In this document: positions 16,501 through 28,409 of the stretch, piece after piece
Position numbering within the stretch: position 1 is the first letter of the stretch
Layout: every line of letters begins with the position of its first letter
Assembly: GCA_029948255.1 (NCBI GenBank)
Contig: JALIZF010001453.1
Coordinates: 1 to 64,000 of the forward strand
DNA length: 64,000 nt
From: Telmatactis stephensoni
Taxonomy: Eukaryota; Cnidaria; Anthozoa; Actiniaria; Isophelliidae
Direction of reading: 5' to 3'
The notes under the pieces: generated by a model
The model's database searches: none
The model's input: only the letters and a program-made list of their open reading frames with translations
Told to the model about the DNA's origin: nothing
Made by a program: the position numbers and the translations under genes

Positions 16501-18003
16501 TACAGCAGGATACAGCAGGATACACTAGGATGCACTAGGATGCACTAGGATACAGTGGGATACACTAGGATACACTAGGATACAGTGGGATACACTAGGA
16601 TACAGTAAGATACAGTAGGATACATTAGGATAGTCTAGGATGCAGTAGGATACACTAGGATACACTAGGATACACTAGGATACACTAGGATACACTAGGA
16701 TACATTAGGATACACTAGGATGCAGTAGGATACACTAGGATAGTCTAGGATGCAGTAGGATACACTAGGATACACTAGGATAGTCTAGGATGCAGTAGGA
16801 TGCAGTAGGATACACTAGGAAACACTAGGATACAGTGGGATACACTAGGATGCACTAGGATGCAGTAGGATACACTAGGATGCACTAGGATACACTAGGA
16901 TCCAGTGGGATACACTAGGATACACAAGGATACAGCAGGATACACAAGGATACAGTGGGATACAGTAGGATACACTGGGATACAATAGGATACAGTAGGA
17001 TACAGTGGGATACACTAGGATACAGTAAGATACAGTAGGATGCACTAGGATGCACTAGGATCCAGTAGGATACACTAGGATACACTAGGATACACTAGGA
17101 TACATTAGGATACACTAGGATACTGTAGGATACACTAGGATACAGTAGGATGCAGTAGGATACACTAGGATACAATAGGATACAGTGGGATACACTAGGA
17201 TACAGTGGGATACACTAGGATACACTAGGATGCACTAGGATACACTAGGATACAGTGGGATACACTAGGATACACTAGGATACAGTGGGATACACTAGGA
17301 TACACTAGGATACACAAGGATACAGTGGGATACAGTAGGATACACTGGGATACAATAGGATACAGTAGGATACACTGGGATACACTAGGATACAGTAAGA
17401 TACAGTAGGATGCACTAGGATGCACTAGGATACACTAGGATGCAGTAGGATACACTAGGATAGTCTAGGATGCAGTAGGATACACTAGGATACACTAGGA
17501 TAGTCTAGGATGCAGTAGGATGCAGTAGGATACACTAGGAAACACTAGGATACAGTAGGATGCAGTAGGATACACTAGGATAGTCTAGGATGCAGTAGGA
17601 TACAGTAGGATACACTAGGATACAGTGGGATACACTAGGATACACTAGGATACAGTGGGATACACTAGGATACACTAAGATACAGTAGGATGCAGTAGGA
17701 TACACTAAGATACACTAGGTTACAGCAGGATACAGCAGGATACACTAGGATGCACTAGGATGCACTAGGATACAGTGGGATACAGTGGGATACACTAGGA
17801 TACAGTGGGATACACTAGGATACAGTAAGATACCGTAGGATACAGTAGGATACAGTAGGATGCAGTAGGATGCAGTAGGATACACTAGGAAACACTAGGA
17901 TACAGTGGGATACACTAGGATGCACTAGGATACAGCAGGATACTCAAGGATACAGTGGGATACAGTAGGATACACTAAGATACAGTAGGATGTAGTAGGA
18001 TAT
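13528..18003 (-). repeat. 10-bp satellite array, inverted orientation (~447 units)
   Basis: Reverse complement of the left array, with units such as TACACTAGGA, TACAGTAGGA and TGCAGTAGGA. Higher-order blocks recur: three TACACTGGGA followed by TACAGTAGGA, two TGCACTAGGA and TACTGTAGGA occurs near 14421, 15161, 15441, 16051 and 16411, and TAGTCTAGGA recurs throughout. Confidence 0.97.
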
Positions 18004-18050
18004 TGATTATATTTTGATACACTTGGTGAAGCATACACCAAGTACTTACC

Positions 18051-18376
18051 TTGGGCTTCCTGTTTCATAACCGAATGGCTTCGAAGATCGAAGACGCCAT
18101 ATTGATTGATTATTTTGTCAAAAGTTGAGTCTTTATGAACATTTTATAAAATAAAAATAATAATTTGCTATAAAAAGATATATTTCAGAACCAAAAACGT
18201 TATTATTGACCATCGATGATCGAAATCAATGCTGATTAAAGCCTCGGACGAATTTCGCATATTTTCCGTTTAGATACTTCGTGTCAACTTCGGAAATTTC
18301 CGAATTACGCACCCACGCACGTATGGACATACACAGACGATGACATAGTGCGTTACTGGCTAAAGCCAGTAAGCAC
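18051..18376. other. Right flank of the satellite element
   Basis: Starts TTGGGCTTCCTG, which matches the end of the foldback element at 36151-37215. Otherwise no feature seen. Confidence 0.4.
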
Positions 18377-18660
18377 AAAAAGGTTGACGGGGCGAACGAC
18401 AAGTGGCGATCGACGATTGGTGATTGCACGACCGAAAGGAACTGTGGTCACGCTATTAGACTATCTGGCGCTATCCGGCGCGAAGATATGAATCGCCTAT
18501 CGATCACTTTATCCAATAAGGTCTTTACTGCATGGTACTGGCATTGCTTGGGTATTTAATTAATGAAAATGAAGCATTTTTTGTTATTCCAAATTTCCTT
18601 TCGGTCGTGCAATCACCAATCGCCGATTACCATTCGCCATTCGCTCCGTCAACCTTTTTT
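18377..18660. mobile_element. Inverted-repeat (foldback/MITE) element
   Basis: Arms of about 65 bp (18377-18441 and 18596-18660) are inverted copies, with outer ends AAAAAGGTTGAC and GTCAACCTTTTT. The mirrored short frames there are readings of the arms. Confidence 0.75.
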
Positions 18661-20660
18661 GAAATAGCTATATACACATACTACAAATACATTCTACACA
18701 TACCATCAGTATCGCAAGACAGAGGGGAGGGGGTCGCTTATTCGAGAGAGGGCACTTATTGGAAGTAGGGCATTTACTAAGTGTCATGACTTCTATTGTC
18801 AATCAATTACACGAGTCAGCCAATTTGAATGATCACTCTGTCAACTACATTGAACTTATTTGTAATCTTATGTAATGATTGGTATATTACGCATGTACTC
18901 CATATATTCGCATAATTACTGTTCAACTTCATAACCTATTGTTTTCTCTCTGCATTATACCAACGAATGTGACAGAAAAAGCATAAATCAGCTGCATTGT
19001 TGCAAATAATGACGTCAGTCTAACCTAACAAGCGGAAATATTTTTAATAAAGCTGTGATCACACAGCATTATTAATAGAATCCCATAGCTCACACGAAAC
19101 TCGCGCGCTGATTAGCTATCAAGTCCGTCGAGGAGTGAGAATTCAGTGTGGAATTGCATAATTACACAGGCAGCCCGCAGCTGTTTTAATTCCTTTTCCT
19201 TCTCACAATCGGTGTTTCAAAAAGAATTATTTTTTGTAGTTAATATAAAATGAAAATACAAGCCAATAAAAAAAGATTCAACGGCTTTCAAGAGAAAGGG
19301 AAATATTTTTCCAAAGATATTGACGGTAAAACATGGAGGGAGAATTCAGCGTGGAATTGCATACTTACACAGGTAGCCCGCGATTGCTGTGTTTCTTCTT
19401 TTTGTTTTTAGCGAAACTTGATTTAAAATAGTTCGAAAACAAACTTCAATAGCTGCCAAAAATCATCATGAGAAAACAAGCAAAGAAAAAGACGCAATAA
19501 CTAATGGCAAAAGGACATTTTTACGCCTAGTACATAATATGAAAAGCGAGTGTTTGAAGTGTATGAAAAGCGAGTGTTTGAAGTCCGTCGTGGTCTGGTG
19601 TTTTTCGACAACTTCGACATTACTTTCATCCCTTCAGTGGAAAATATTAAGCAATTATTTCAAAACGTAAAGAATAGATTATATCCGGATGCAGTCATAG
19701 ATGTTTTTGAAAACAAAACAACAGAAATACACAGTCCGATCCAATAGATTTTTTTTGAGCGATTTATTTTCAGCTGAAGTTGTCAGAACGAATTATCCAA
19801 AACACACCGGTAAAAAGGCATTCAAAACATAAAAAAAAACCAGCAAGAATAGAAAACTATTATCATGTCTGAATAGCAAGCTTTTGATAGTTTAATAGGG
19901 GAACAAAATTTTCGACTTCACTTAAACTTACTTTTTTCGCAGTGTCACTGATGAAATGCTCCAGACCATTTTTCCCGACGAACAAGTGTTGTTTTGCCAT
20001 TCATGAGATCGACATTCCTCCAGGACAATATTTACATGGTATTCAGTTCCAATTGCAGTCAAATAAAGTAAAGTTTCCAGTAGTTTGACAATAATTTTGT
20101 TCCTCAAATACTCGACACGTGGTTGAAGCAAACTTACTTTTTAAAGTGAGACGATTTTCATTCACGACTACAGCTTCATTCTCATTCGCTGGCTATTTTT
20201 GTGTACTTGCTCTTGAATGGTTTGCCGTGCGCTTTGAAAAAGTGAACAGAATTGGCTTTATGCATTTTTTCATGTCCGCTATGGGATTCAAGGAAAATTC
20301 ATTGGATGACGAGGGAATTCCACGTTGAATTTCACGAGAAAAACGATATCGCACGAGTCGTATAATATTGCAGTGTGACTTGCTTATGGGAAACCAGATT
20401 TGCAGGATGATAAATGTAACTACTAAGTTAGAAGTCACCATACTTTTCAGAGCTTTTTCAAAATCCAGCTCCCCATTCAGAAAAAAAAGTTCTGTAATGC
20501 TTTCGTATTATGACAAACGTTAGCATCAAAGCATGTGGGATATACAATCAACAGAAGTACGCATGCTCATACAATACTTCATTTTTTAAAGATTAAAATT
20601 TACCTCAATTTCAACAATCTTGGTGATTTTGGTGGTTATGAATTTGACCAGTAATTATAC
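18661..20660. other. Intergenic or intronic sequence with short direct repeats
   Basis: A 45-bp direct repeat (GAATTCAG.GTGGAATTGCAT with ACACAGG.AGCCCGC) occurs at 19139-19183 and 19341-19385. A frame at 19550-19747 starts with a 24-bp tandem duplication and has no recognised similarity. Since an exon at 20821 needs an upstream partner, part of this stretch may be intron. Confidence 0.5.
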
Positions 20661-20770
20661 CAGATAGTTACTTCAGCCAGCAGCAATATTGGATATATTG
20701 CAGTCGGGTTACGCCCTCAGCTGACTAGTGCAATATATCCAATATTGCTGCTGGCTTCAGTGACTATCTG
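20661..20770. mobile_element. Short hairpin MITE
   Basis: Ends CAGATAGTTACTTCAGCCAG and CTGGCTTCAGTGACTATCTG. Arms of about 45 bp share CAGCAATATTGGATATATTG. Confidence 0.75.
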
Positions 20771-20820
20771 ATGCATATTCGATCAAACCTAACGCATTCT
20801 TAATAAGATGATTTCTTCTA

Positions 20821-20978
20821 GAAATCAACAGGTGCTCAAGGATCTCGACGAGGATCGTTGACCGCTGACTTTGTTGCAGAAGAAAATCGACGCGAAAAAG
20901 AACTTGAACGAATTCTTGATGGTCGACTAGCTGATTTAAAGACTGATACTGACTTTATTATTGGAAAATATTCATAGG
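20821..20978 (+). CDS. Terminal exon of an unrecognised gene
   Basis: After a pyrimidine-rich acceptor (tttcttctag) a frame of 52 codons ends at TAG. It begins KSTGAQGSRRGS, continues with the charged helical segment DFVAEENRREKELERILDGR, and ends LADLKTDTDFIIGKYS. AATAAA follows near 21079, about 100 bp on, as expected for a 3' UTR. I do not recognise the protein; the composition suggests a coiled-coil C-terminus. Upstream exons were not located in 18-20.8 kb. Confidence 0.55.
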
Positions 20979-21078
20979 TTTCCTTTGGTGTAATGTTATT
21001 ATTATTATTTATAAATATTTAATATAAATCATCAGGTAAATTATTGACTGCAAAGTGTTAAACTACCATTGTAACAAT

Positions 21079-21084
21079 AAAGAA
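21079..21084 (+). promoter_or_regulatory. Polyadenylation signal (AATAAA)
   Basis: Canonical AATAAA about 100 bases after the stop of the 20821-20978 exon. Confidence 0.55.
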
Positions 21085-21466
21085 TGTTTTAAGGAAATAC
21101 CCGCTCCTTTCATTGATTTATTCCGTTGACAACTTTCTCATGAGCAATAACTTATATTAAATTCTTCTCAAAGTAACTTTTATAAAGACCCATAATGCCT
21201 TTTGTTTTGTTGTTGTTGTTTTTTTTTTGGGGGGGGAGAGGCAGCTAATGTAATGCAAAATGTCAATGACGAAGCAACTCTTAAATCGTTAAAGATGTCT
21301 GTAAATTGACAAAATCAAAGCTCAAAAGAAGTCTACAGCTAATCGCTCCAGCTCAGAATTCAGAATTTAAGACGAAAGAGTCACAAATGGAGGCAAGGTT
21401 TGAATGTGTGATCTCTTGAGTGATGAAGCTACCCTAGTCGTTTTGTAGTGGATTCCAGAACCTTTA

Positions 21467-21603
21467 GAGTGATCGCACTTAACCCGTGAAAAAGTACAAA
21501 ACCTACTTTGTACTAAAAACATAAAATCCTTTGTTCCATTGTTTAATAATGCTATTTATCATTATTTAGCTAGTACAATTTTACGGATTAAGTGCGATCA
21601 CTC
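21467..21603. mobile_element. TA-flanked MITE (~137 bp)
   Basis: Inverted ends GAGTGATCGCACTTAA and TTAAGTGCGATCACTC lie between TA dinucleotides (21465-21466 and 21604-21605), consistent with a Tc1/mariner-type TA target. Confidence 0.8.
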
Positions 21604-23510
21604 TACCAAGGCCGGTAATTTGGGCAAGTTTTGACTTCTAAAGAATGCATTCGGTGCAATATATATTTTTTGTCGGTAGATGTGGTTGGCTCGACACCTA
21701 TGAAAAATGTCTAAAACAAGGCCTTCTAGGGGAAACGCCGTCAAAAATTGGCATAATTACCTACTATGCTGTTCGGTCGTGCAGAAAAATAGACGTTTCC
21801 GTTAACGCGCGACTGAAGAGCATAGTATGGTCCCTCTGAATGCAACTGGGAGACGACCAGGAGTTCCTTCCTATAAAGAAGTCAACTCACATCAAGTACG
21901 AGTGGGCGTTGGCCGTCATCTCCCGGGGATGATCAGTTTTGAAATCAAACGGGACTGTTGCAGAGGATCCAACAAGGGGTGACAAGTGAAACTTCATATG
22001 CAAAAGATGCAAAAATGGTGAGGAAGAGACGAAGAAGAAGCAATAATGGAGGGTACCCGTGGGAGATGACAGCCTCAGTCCCCGTAATCCGAGAGGGAAT
22101 AAGACTCCCTTTGAGACTGATATCTTGGAGATTTATCCCAAAGGAGAAGGGAGAAGAAAAGGCTAGGAGAGCAAAACAATCACGTTAGAGACCCATACCA
22201 CTACTGCTACTACTGCTGCTGCTGCTTCCCGTGTTACTTTCTGGCAGTATTTTATCTTTGCTTTCTTGATTGTACTGGTCATGCTTATTGATGGTGTAAC
22301 TTTACCTGTAGATGGCATTTCGTTATCTTCATCCACCAAGTCAACATTACACAGGGGCACCTTCTCTCATGTGAACGGGCCCTAACAATGCATAACTCAA
22401 GACAATTGAGGGAGGACATTTTTAATGGACCGAAAAATTCACCTCAATGTCAGACATACTTACAACAAAACTGCAGTGCACAAGTTGAATAATGCATAAT
22501 CAAGACAGTGATGGAATAACGGAGCCAAAAAATGTCAAGCAAAACTGCAGTAAAATCATTATATTTGTATAAAGCCGCTATTTCTGAACTCCAGTGCACG
22601 AGCAACAAGCATGCATATACAGTGTGGCTCACAACTTACATTTAACAGGTTTTGAACGCCAGTAAAATGCCACGAGGACACCCCAACTAAACACTTTCTC
22701 AGCCTGGCAAATTATTTTAACCAAATGTGACGGTGGTGATGATGATGATGATTATTTTTCCTGCCTTCATCATAGATTGTGTAGTTTTTAGTGTATTTTA
22801 TTATTATTCTCGTTATTATTAGTAAGGGGTTAGGTCACAATTGGGATGAAAGTCCTGTTGCCCTGTCACACCAACTTATTTAATTTTTGATTAATTTGTT
22901 ATGTGTACGTATTCGTTGTTATTTTAGTATTCTAGCCATTTGTATATTGAAAATTTGTGACAAATTCATTAAAGCCGACCCGAAATCCAAAAATAAAGAG
23001 CTCGGAAGGCTTTTAAACAACTTGTTGATTCGCGCAAAGAGAAGCCATAGTTGTGAAAGTCGTGGCGAACTAGTAACAGGTATTCGGAGCTGAACATCGC
23101 AGAACCAGAGCCAGAAGCAGCAAGAAGAAATTCTCTAATAAATGAAACCAGGGGCTGAGCAACAAAGTCTATTAAAGTCAGTCACATTATGATCGAGGTT
23201 GGACAGCCACGACTTTTGTCCAGGAACATGACGGTGGTGGACATGCTGAATCGAGTACAGTATCTTGCATGAGAGTGATAATGATATGCAAACTCATCCC
23301 TTTATGTGTGCCAGGAAGATCGCTGAAAATAGCACTGATGAATAGTACCGCTTGCCAAACGAACAGCCAGGAAATCAACAGGCATCACTGGAAAGAGCGA
23401 GCCTGCAGTGTTTTGGGACAGCAACAGTTTCCTTGATAACCCTCATTGGGAATCGAATTAGTTTTTAAAGTGTCTACCTACAATCAGCAAACAATCCCCA
23501 AAAACACGTA
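21604..23510. other. Intergenic, no supportable gene
   Basis: Contains a short GCT-rich microsatellite (22199-22225), a GAT run near 22735 and several short frames without recognisable content. Confidence 0.5.
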
Positions 23511-24082
23511 CAGCGGTTTTCAATCACGTGTCCACTATGATTTTTTCCCATCGAAAACTGAGTTTTAGTGGACGTCAATCAAAAGCGTTTCCATGACAAT
23601 TAGCTTTTGATTTGCCGCATCCGTTTCTCGCAATATCGATAAAAAACGGAAAACGATCAATCTATCCAAAAACATAAGAAGAATGTATATATACGGCCTG
23701 AATTCTAAAAAAAATATTGTCGAGTTTTTTTAGCTTCTGAGCTTCATATTTGTGCTGTTTGATGAGTCCATTCTCAAAGGTCGACTATTTCGTTCACTGA
23801 TAGGTCACAAACAACTTTTATATATTTCTGATTTTCAAGCCCAAGTGAAGTCTCATTTCATTGTTTAAAAATTATTTTGTTTCATTGGGTAATATTCTCA
23901 GAGGCTCTGAACATTTTCAGAACAAGTAAATCAAGTTAATGTACCAGTATCATTAAACAAAATTCCACTTAGCACGTGCTTAATTGGGTTGTCATGGAAA
24001 CGCTTTTGATTGACGTCCATAAAAACTCAGTTTTCGATGGAATGAAAAATCGTTGGTGGACGCGTGTGATTGAAAACCGCTG
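23511..24082. mobile_element. TA-flanked TIR element (~570 bp)
   Basis: Ends CAGCGGTTTTCAATCAC and GTGATTGAAAACCGCTG lie between TA dinucleotides. Homology of the arms extends about 95 bp (GAAAACTGAGTTTT, GACGTCAATCAAAAGCG). CAG...CTG ends with a TA target suggest a Tc1/mariner-like non-autonomous element. No transposase frame. Confidence 0.85.
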
Positions 24083-24339
24083 TAAGAGTTACGGTTTTCC
24101 AGATAAAAAGATACTTTAGACCATTTCACGCCCTTTTAAATATTTAGCCGTTCGTGCACAATCAGAAAGAGCTTGCTTCGATTCGTCACTGTTAATTTGC
24201 TCTGGCTTTTTTTTATGTACATAGCATGCTGTGCGTTTTTTATAATCCAAACTTTTGGTCAGATTGTTGCTAAGCCGATGTTTGCTAAAAATAACAAGAC
24301 GTAAAGTAGTCAGTGGAACCAAGGCAATATCTCTCCAAT

Positions 24340-24650
24340 TGTTTGCCGTATAGGCATCCGTTTGAAGTCATAAGATGAGAAAACCAACAAAAATAGGTTG
24401 CTAGGCATCCGTTTGACGTTAATGGACGACGTAAAACCAAGGCAACAAAATAGGTTGCATGCATTGCTAGGCATTCGTTTGACGTCACGAGAAAAACAAG
24501 CCAACACAAATAGGTTGCTAGGCATTCGTTTGACGTCACGAGAAAAACAAGGCAACACAAATAGGTTGCTAGGCATTCGTTTGACGTCATGAGAAAGGCA
24601 AGGCAACACAAATAGGTTGCTAGGCATTCGTTGGATGTGATGAGATGAGA
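24340..24650 (+). repeat. ~51-bp minisatellite with CRE-like sites upstream of a gene
   Basis: About six units share TTGCTAGGCATTCGTTTGACGT. The last full units are spaced 51 bp. The array ends about 30 bp before the ATG of the next gene. Confidence 0.9.
24480..24589 (+). promoter_or_regulatory. Three TGACGTCA (CRE/ATF-type) octamers at 51-bp spacing
   Basis: Perfect palindromic TGACGTCA occurs at 24480-24487, 24531-24538 and 24582-24589; degenerate versions lie at 24412 (TGACGTTA) and 24368 (TGAAGTCA). This octamer is the known binding site of CREB/ATF bZIP factors. The promoter role is inferred from position, 90 to 200 bp upstream of the start codon. Confidence 0.55.
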
Positions 24651-24679
24651 AAATCAAAGCCTACGTTGGAGTGACCATC

Positions 24680-27600
24680 ATGAATTTAGGCAAGATGGAT
24701 GTTCGTGAAAATTGTCCTTACTATCCTCAGGAAGCTAACTTATCAGATGATGAACCGGCTAGGAACAAGGAGATGAACTCCATAAAACTACCACCAATAC
24801 AAGGCGCTATCCCTAAGACCCCAAGTAAAACAAGCGTCAAAACCAGTAGACGAAAAAAATGTTGTTTAAATGGTAACATTGATAATCAACCTGAAAAACT
24901 CAAGTGTCAAGCTAGCTATCGCAGATGGCAGTATCATGGATCAAGTTCAAATATTCAAGAAGTAACATGTCCAAACATCAATAAAAATGGGAGTGCGTGT
25001 TCTGGTGATTGGCATACTAGTTACTCGTGGTCTTGTGATGATGACAAAGGTATGTCGAACTTTATGTCCCAATATTTACATTTAATCGTTCAGTTTTAGA
25101 CGAAAGTTCAGGTAAAACGCCTTACTTTTTTACAACTGAAAATTTTTTTCCAATCTATCGATTTCCATTCATCATGATCACATTCTAAAATGTTTCGGTT
25201 AGAGCTCTAGAAAGGACTAAAAATTTGATTACGTAAAATCACGTCACGTGATCGGAAGTGAAAACACTCTGTAGGACATCCCGTTTTGATCGAAGCAATA
25301 TTCGGTTCAGTCACAATAGAATAAGCTTGATATGGTTTGGAGCTGAACTCAGTACCCTGGAAACCAGAGGTTTATTTCTATATGCCTTCGACGCTTGTAA
25401 TTTTGACGGGTAAATCGGTAACAGTTTTTGAGTTATCTAGTTTTCTTTTTCTTTCACGCGGTTTTGATTTTTGTAGTTCGAGGTTATTTGTTTCTGTACT
25501 ACATGAACTGTTATAGATAAACTCAAGTCATGCCACTTGAAACCGACAAATCGATAAAATCAATAAACTGTAATTAAGGCCGATTTACACGGTACGACAT
25601 GTCGGCCTGCCGATTTAAGTTTTATTGTTTTTAGTACTCCTTTTCCATTAAAAAAATCGGCCCGACACGAAAAACATCTGTTGCACTGCAACAAACAGAT
25701 TTTTGCGAATCGGGCCGATTTCTCTCTTTTCCTGAACGAAGCTTATCAAAAATCGGGCCGACACATCGTGCCGTGTACGTCAGCCTTTAGACCTTTTTGT
25801 CGTAACACTATTTTCCAACTTCGTGCATCTGCATGGATCCAAAAGGTCGATGCACCAATAAGCCAGCTGAAATATTCCATATAGAATCATGACGTAAGAA
25901 TAAAAAGTGTCGTTATCCTGTTGAATTAGTCTTATCGAGTTTTATATAACAGAATTTTACGAGCGCGCGATCTGATTGGTCAATTAGCCATACTTTATCA
26001 GAGTACAGATAATAGAAGTGACGTCACAAGATCAAAATCTTTTACTCACAATCTTTGTTGTGAGTCCTTCAAGCCTATTTCATTTGCAAAATAAGCGAAA
26101 ATGTCATCAGTAAACACAAGAAAATTTATTCCTTTATTGCACAATCCCTCGCGACCAAGTCAAAACAAGTGAAAATTCCCGCCATTTTCTGTTAGCAGAC
26201 GCGCGCGTTTGTACACCCGATCGAACGATTTTTACGCAAATAACACGGAAAAAAAGGCAGCAAATGTAAATGTCCTTCTGGTTGTGGGTTTCAAGGCAAA
26301 GCTGACATCTTCTGTAAACTGGAACCAAAACTTTTAATTTGGATCTGTAAAATATAATTTGTGTGCTTTTTTCGGTCGAGTATTTTGGATGTTTGTCGAG
26401 GAGTTACAGTCTTCACTCAACATTGTAAAAGCAAGAATGTACTTAAATCTGAGTCTGAGACTCATTCAATTTTTCTACGATTTTTGAAAACAACAATTTG
26501 AAGTCAACATGGTTGTTAAAGACGACGACAAGAAGTTTCTTTACTTATCAGAATCCAATTTTGTACCGATAAGTACGGCGCCTCGCCAACTTTCAAGATT
26601 CTGGATGTAAACGTCAGTAGTTTGGGTCATGTCAGGCAAGATAGATTTTTTTTGAAATCTAATCACCGGTTCAAAATAAATGTGGTAACTAATTAAATTA
26701 CGTAGAATAAAACACTATAGTAACACTATTTTTTGCATAATTTTGACGATATGATAGCATCCTGTCAAATTTTGTCGATTCAATGTCGAAAGACGCGCGC
26801 TTTGTTTTCCTAAATTTTTATTCTCAGTTTTGCTTTCTTTGCTCGTAAAATTCTATTATATAAAGCAAATAGATCAGGCGTAGCTATGTTCTGTAGTCTG
26901 AGTACAGAACAGAGTACAGAACATAGCTACGCCTGATCTATTTGTTAATTAATGCTGTGTGATGTCATTTATATTTATTTATCAAACCATTAAATTTACA
27001 GCTGGCAAATTTCGAAGGGAAACAAAAGAGCAACGCCCTGACATCTTTCAAAATCCTGACATTCAAAGACCTGGTAGACTATTAACATTATCCAAGCAGG
27101 CGTCACATCCCCCTACCATGTCCTTCCAACCACACCCTCCAGCCCGGACCAATAGACAAGATACTGTGACCGCGCCATTGTCTTTATCAGAATCATGTAG
27201 CAGTTATCCCATGACTACTGGAAGAGATCTTCTTCCTCCACTTCTTCCAAGACGAGAACATTTCATGGAAAGTACAAAAGACAGAAGAACCAATACGAGC
27301 TTCATGACACCAACAAGTGAGCATCTTTCCCTGAGTTGTGTTGCCAACGTGCCTTTACTTGATGCATACGATTCACAAACTTGCAAGAGACGGCTGGAGT
27401 GTTCTTACCCATTCTCTCCTTGCTGCACAAAATCACCTACAGACGCCAATACCAAGTACGAGTTTCATGACCCTGGAAAAGTGAATGGTGCATCGCATGT
27501 TACATTACCTAGCAACTGCAGATGGGCGATCATCGATGAGCAGGGAGGAGTGACACCATTACCGCCTGGTTCCATCCCAGTCAAATCAGATAATGGAACC

Positions 27601-28122
27601 CAACAAAGATCATTTATTGATTACGATCAACAAGCTACTGGTATCATCAACCGACAAATACCACAAGAAAGTTCCCCACATGAAAAAAGAAATTCACCAC
27701 CAGCATTCAAAAAACGCTCTGATAGAAAGAACAATAAAGATGATAATATTGACTTGGCTAACGGCTCGTCAAATGACGTACAAAAATCAAAACCAGCCTT
27801 GATAACTGCTAAGATGAACGACAACAAGTCTCACAGCAAGCAAATCACGAAAGGTCCAATGAAAAGTGTGTTTTCTTACATTAGCGAAAATTGTCCAAGA
27901 TATTTCTTTATGTCACGTTCCAAACGAGAAAAGAAAGAACTGGCTGTTGGACAGGAATACTTTAGAAATACTGATGAATTGAAATCAAATGCTCCCAAAC
28001 CTTTTGAGAATTTGACTGAAACAAGGGAAAGCAGAGAGATGAAAAAATCGCTTTACAATTTAAAGGAGTTTTTGATGCTCTATGACGAAGAGGAAGACTC
28101 TGAAGAATTCGAACAATACTGA
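24680..28122 (+). CDS. Two-exon gene, unrecognised protein (~496 aa)
   Basis: Exon 1 is 24680-25049 (ATG in context accatcATGA), ending DDDK plus one base at aaag|gtatgt. Exon 2 is 27002-28122, after acceptor tttacag. Phase 1 joins cleanly to GKFRRETKEQRPDIF. The protein is hydrophilic and probably largely disordered: Pro/Ser-rich middle (PPLLPRREH, PLPPGSIPVK), Lys/Asn-rich basic region, one compact aromatic segment (SVFSYISENCPRYFFMSRSK) and an acidic C-terminus (YDEEEDSEEFEQY). Exon 1 has several cysteines (CPYYPQ, RRKKCC, ACSGDWHTSYSWSC). No signal peptide or membrane segment. Additional small exons in the 1.95-kb intron cannot be excluded. Function unknown. Confidence 0.75.
25576..25787. 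mobile_element. MITE in intron (~210 bp)
   Basis: Inverted ends AAGGCCGATTTACACGGTAC and GTGCCGTGTACGTCAGCCTT, with further inverted ATCGGGCCGA/TCGGCC copies inside. Confidence 0.75.
26865..26946. mobile_element. Near-perfect short hairpin in intron
   Basis: Arms CAAATAGATCAGGCGTAGCT and AGCTACGCCTGATCTATTTG continue through ATGTTCTGTA, with a small loop. Either a tiny MITE or an RNA hairpin. Confidence 0.7.
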
Positions 28123-28409
28123 ATTAAGGAAATCATGATATTCAACAAGATTTTTAAAATACAAGTTTAAAGTGTGCATTAGAAACAGATGAATATTTAT
28201 AGTTCTACTGAGCCATTAACAGTCTTCATCTCGTACGTTTATTTATCATAAGTTACTAACTATATATAAAGTTTGTTAAACTAGAATGGTACTACATCCA
28301 GAAAAGTGTAAGAAACTTAGAATTTCTTTTGCACTTTCTCCTTTAATTTATGTACGTGAGCCAGTTCATTGATGCATTAGCTTCAGTTAAAATATTAGGA
28401 TCGAGTTAC
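28123..28409. other. 3' flank of the two-exon gene
   Basis: AT-rich, no further gene seen; probably 3' UTR. Confidence 0.5.

Larger units (their letters stand above)
6547..18050. mobile_element. Giant inverted structure: TIR + 10-bp satellite + CXC ORF + inverted satellite + TIR (11.5 kb)
   Basis: The outer ends are inverted copies: GGTAAGTACTTG, then TGTATGCT and CACCAAGTGTATCA at 6547-6592, and the reverse complement of the same with two or three changes at 18015-18050. Inside them lie an array of 10-mers on the plus strand (to about 12449), a 1.08-kb centre, and the reverse-complement array (13528-18003). A TA just inside each end (6549-6550 and 18047-18048) would fit a TA target duplication; no longer duplication was found. 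Matching ends plus mirrored subterminal arrays suggest a single DNA transposon whose subterminal repeats expanded enormously. This is inference; a segmental inversion of a satellite is the alternative. Confidence 0.7.

Noticed and set aside
14655..17425. Minus-strand YPSVS frames in the right array
   Set aside because: Same satellite in reverse orientation.
19550..19747. 65-codon frame with plausible protein composition
   Set aside because: No splice or start support, begins in a 24-bp tandem duplication, no recognised family.
24285..24657. Overlapping repeat-containing frames (LTSREKQ, SNECLATYLC)
   Set aside because: Six-frame readings of the 51-bp minisatellite.
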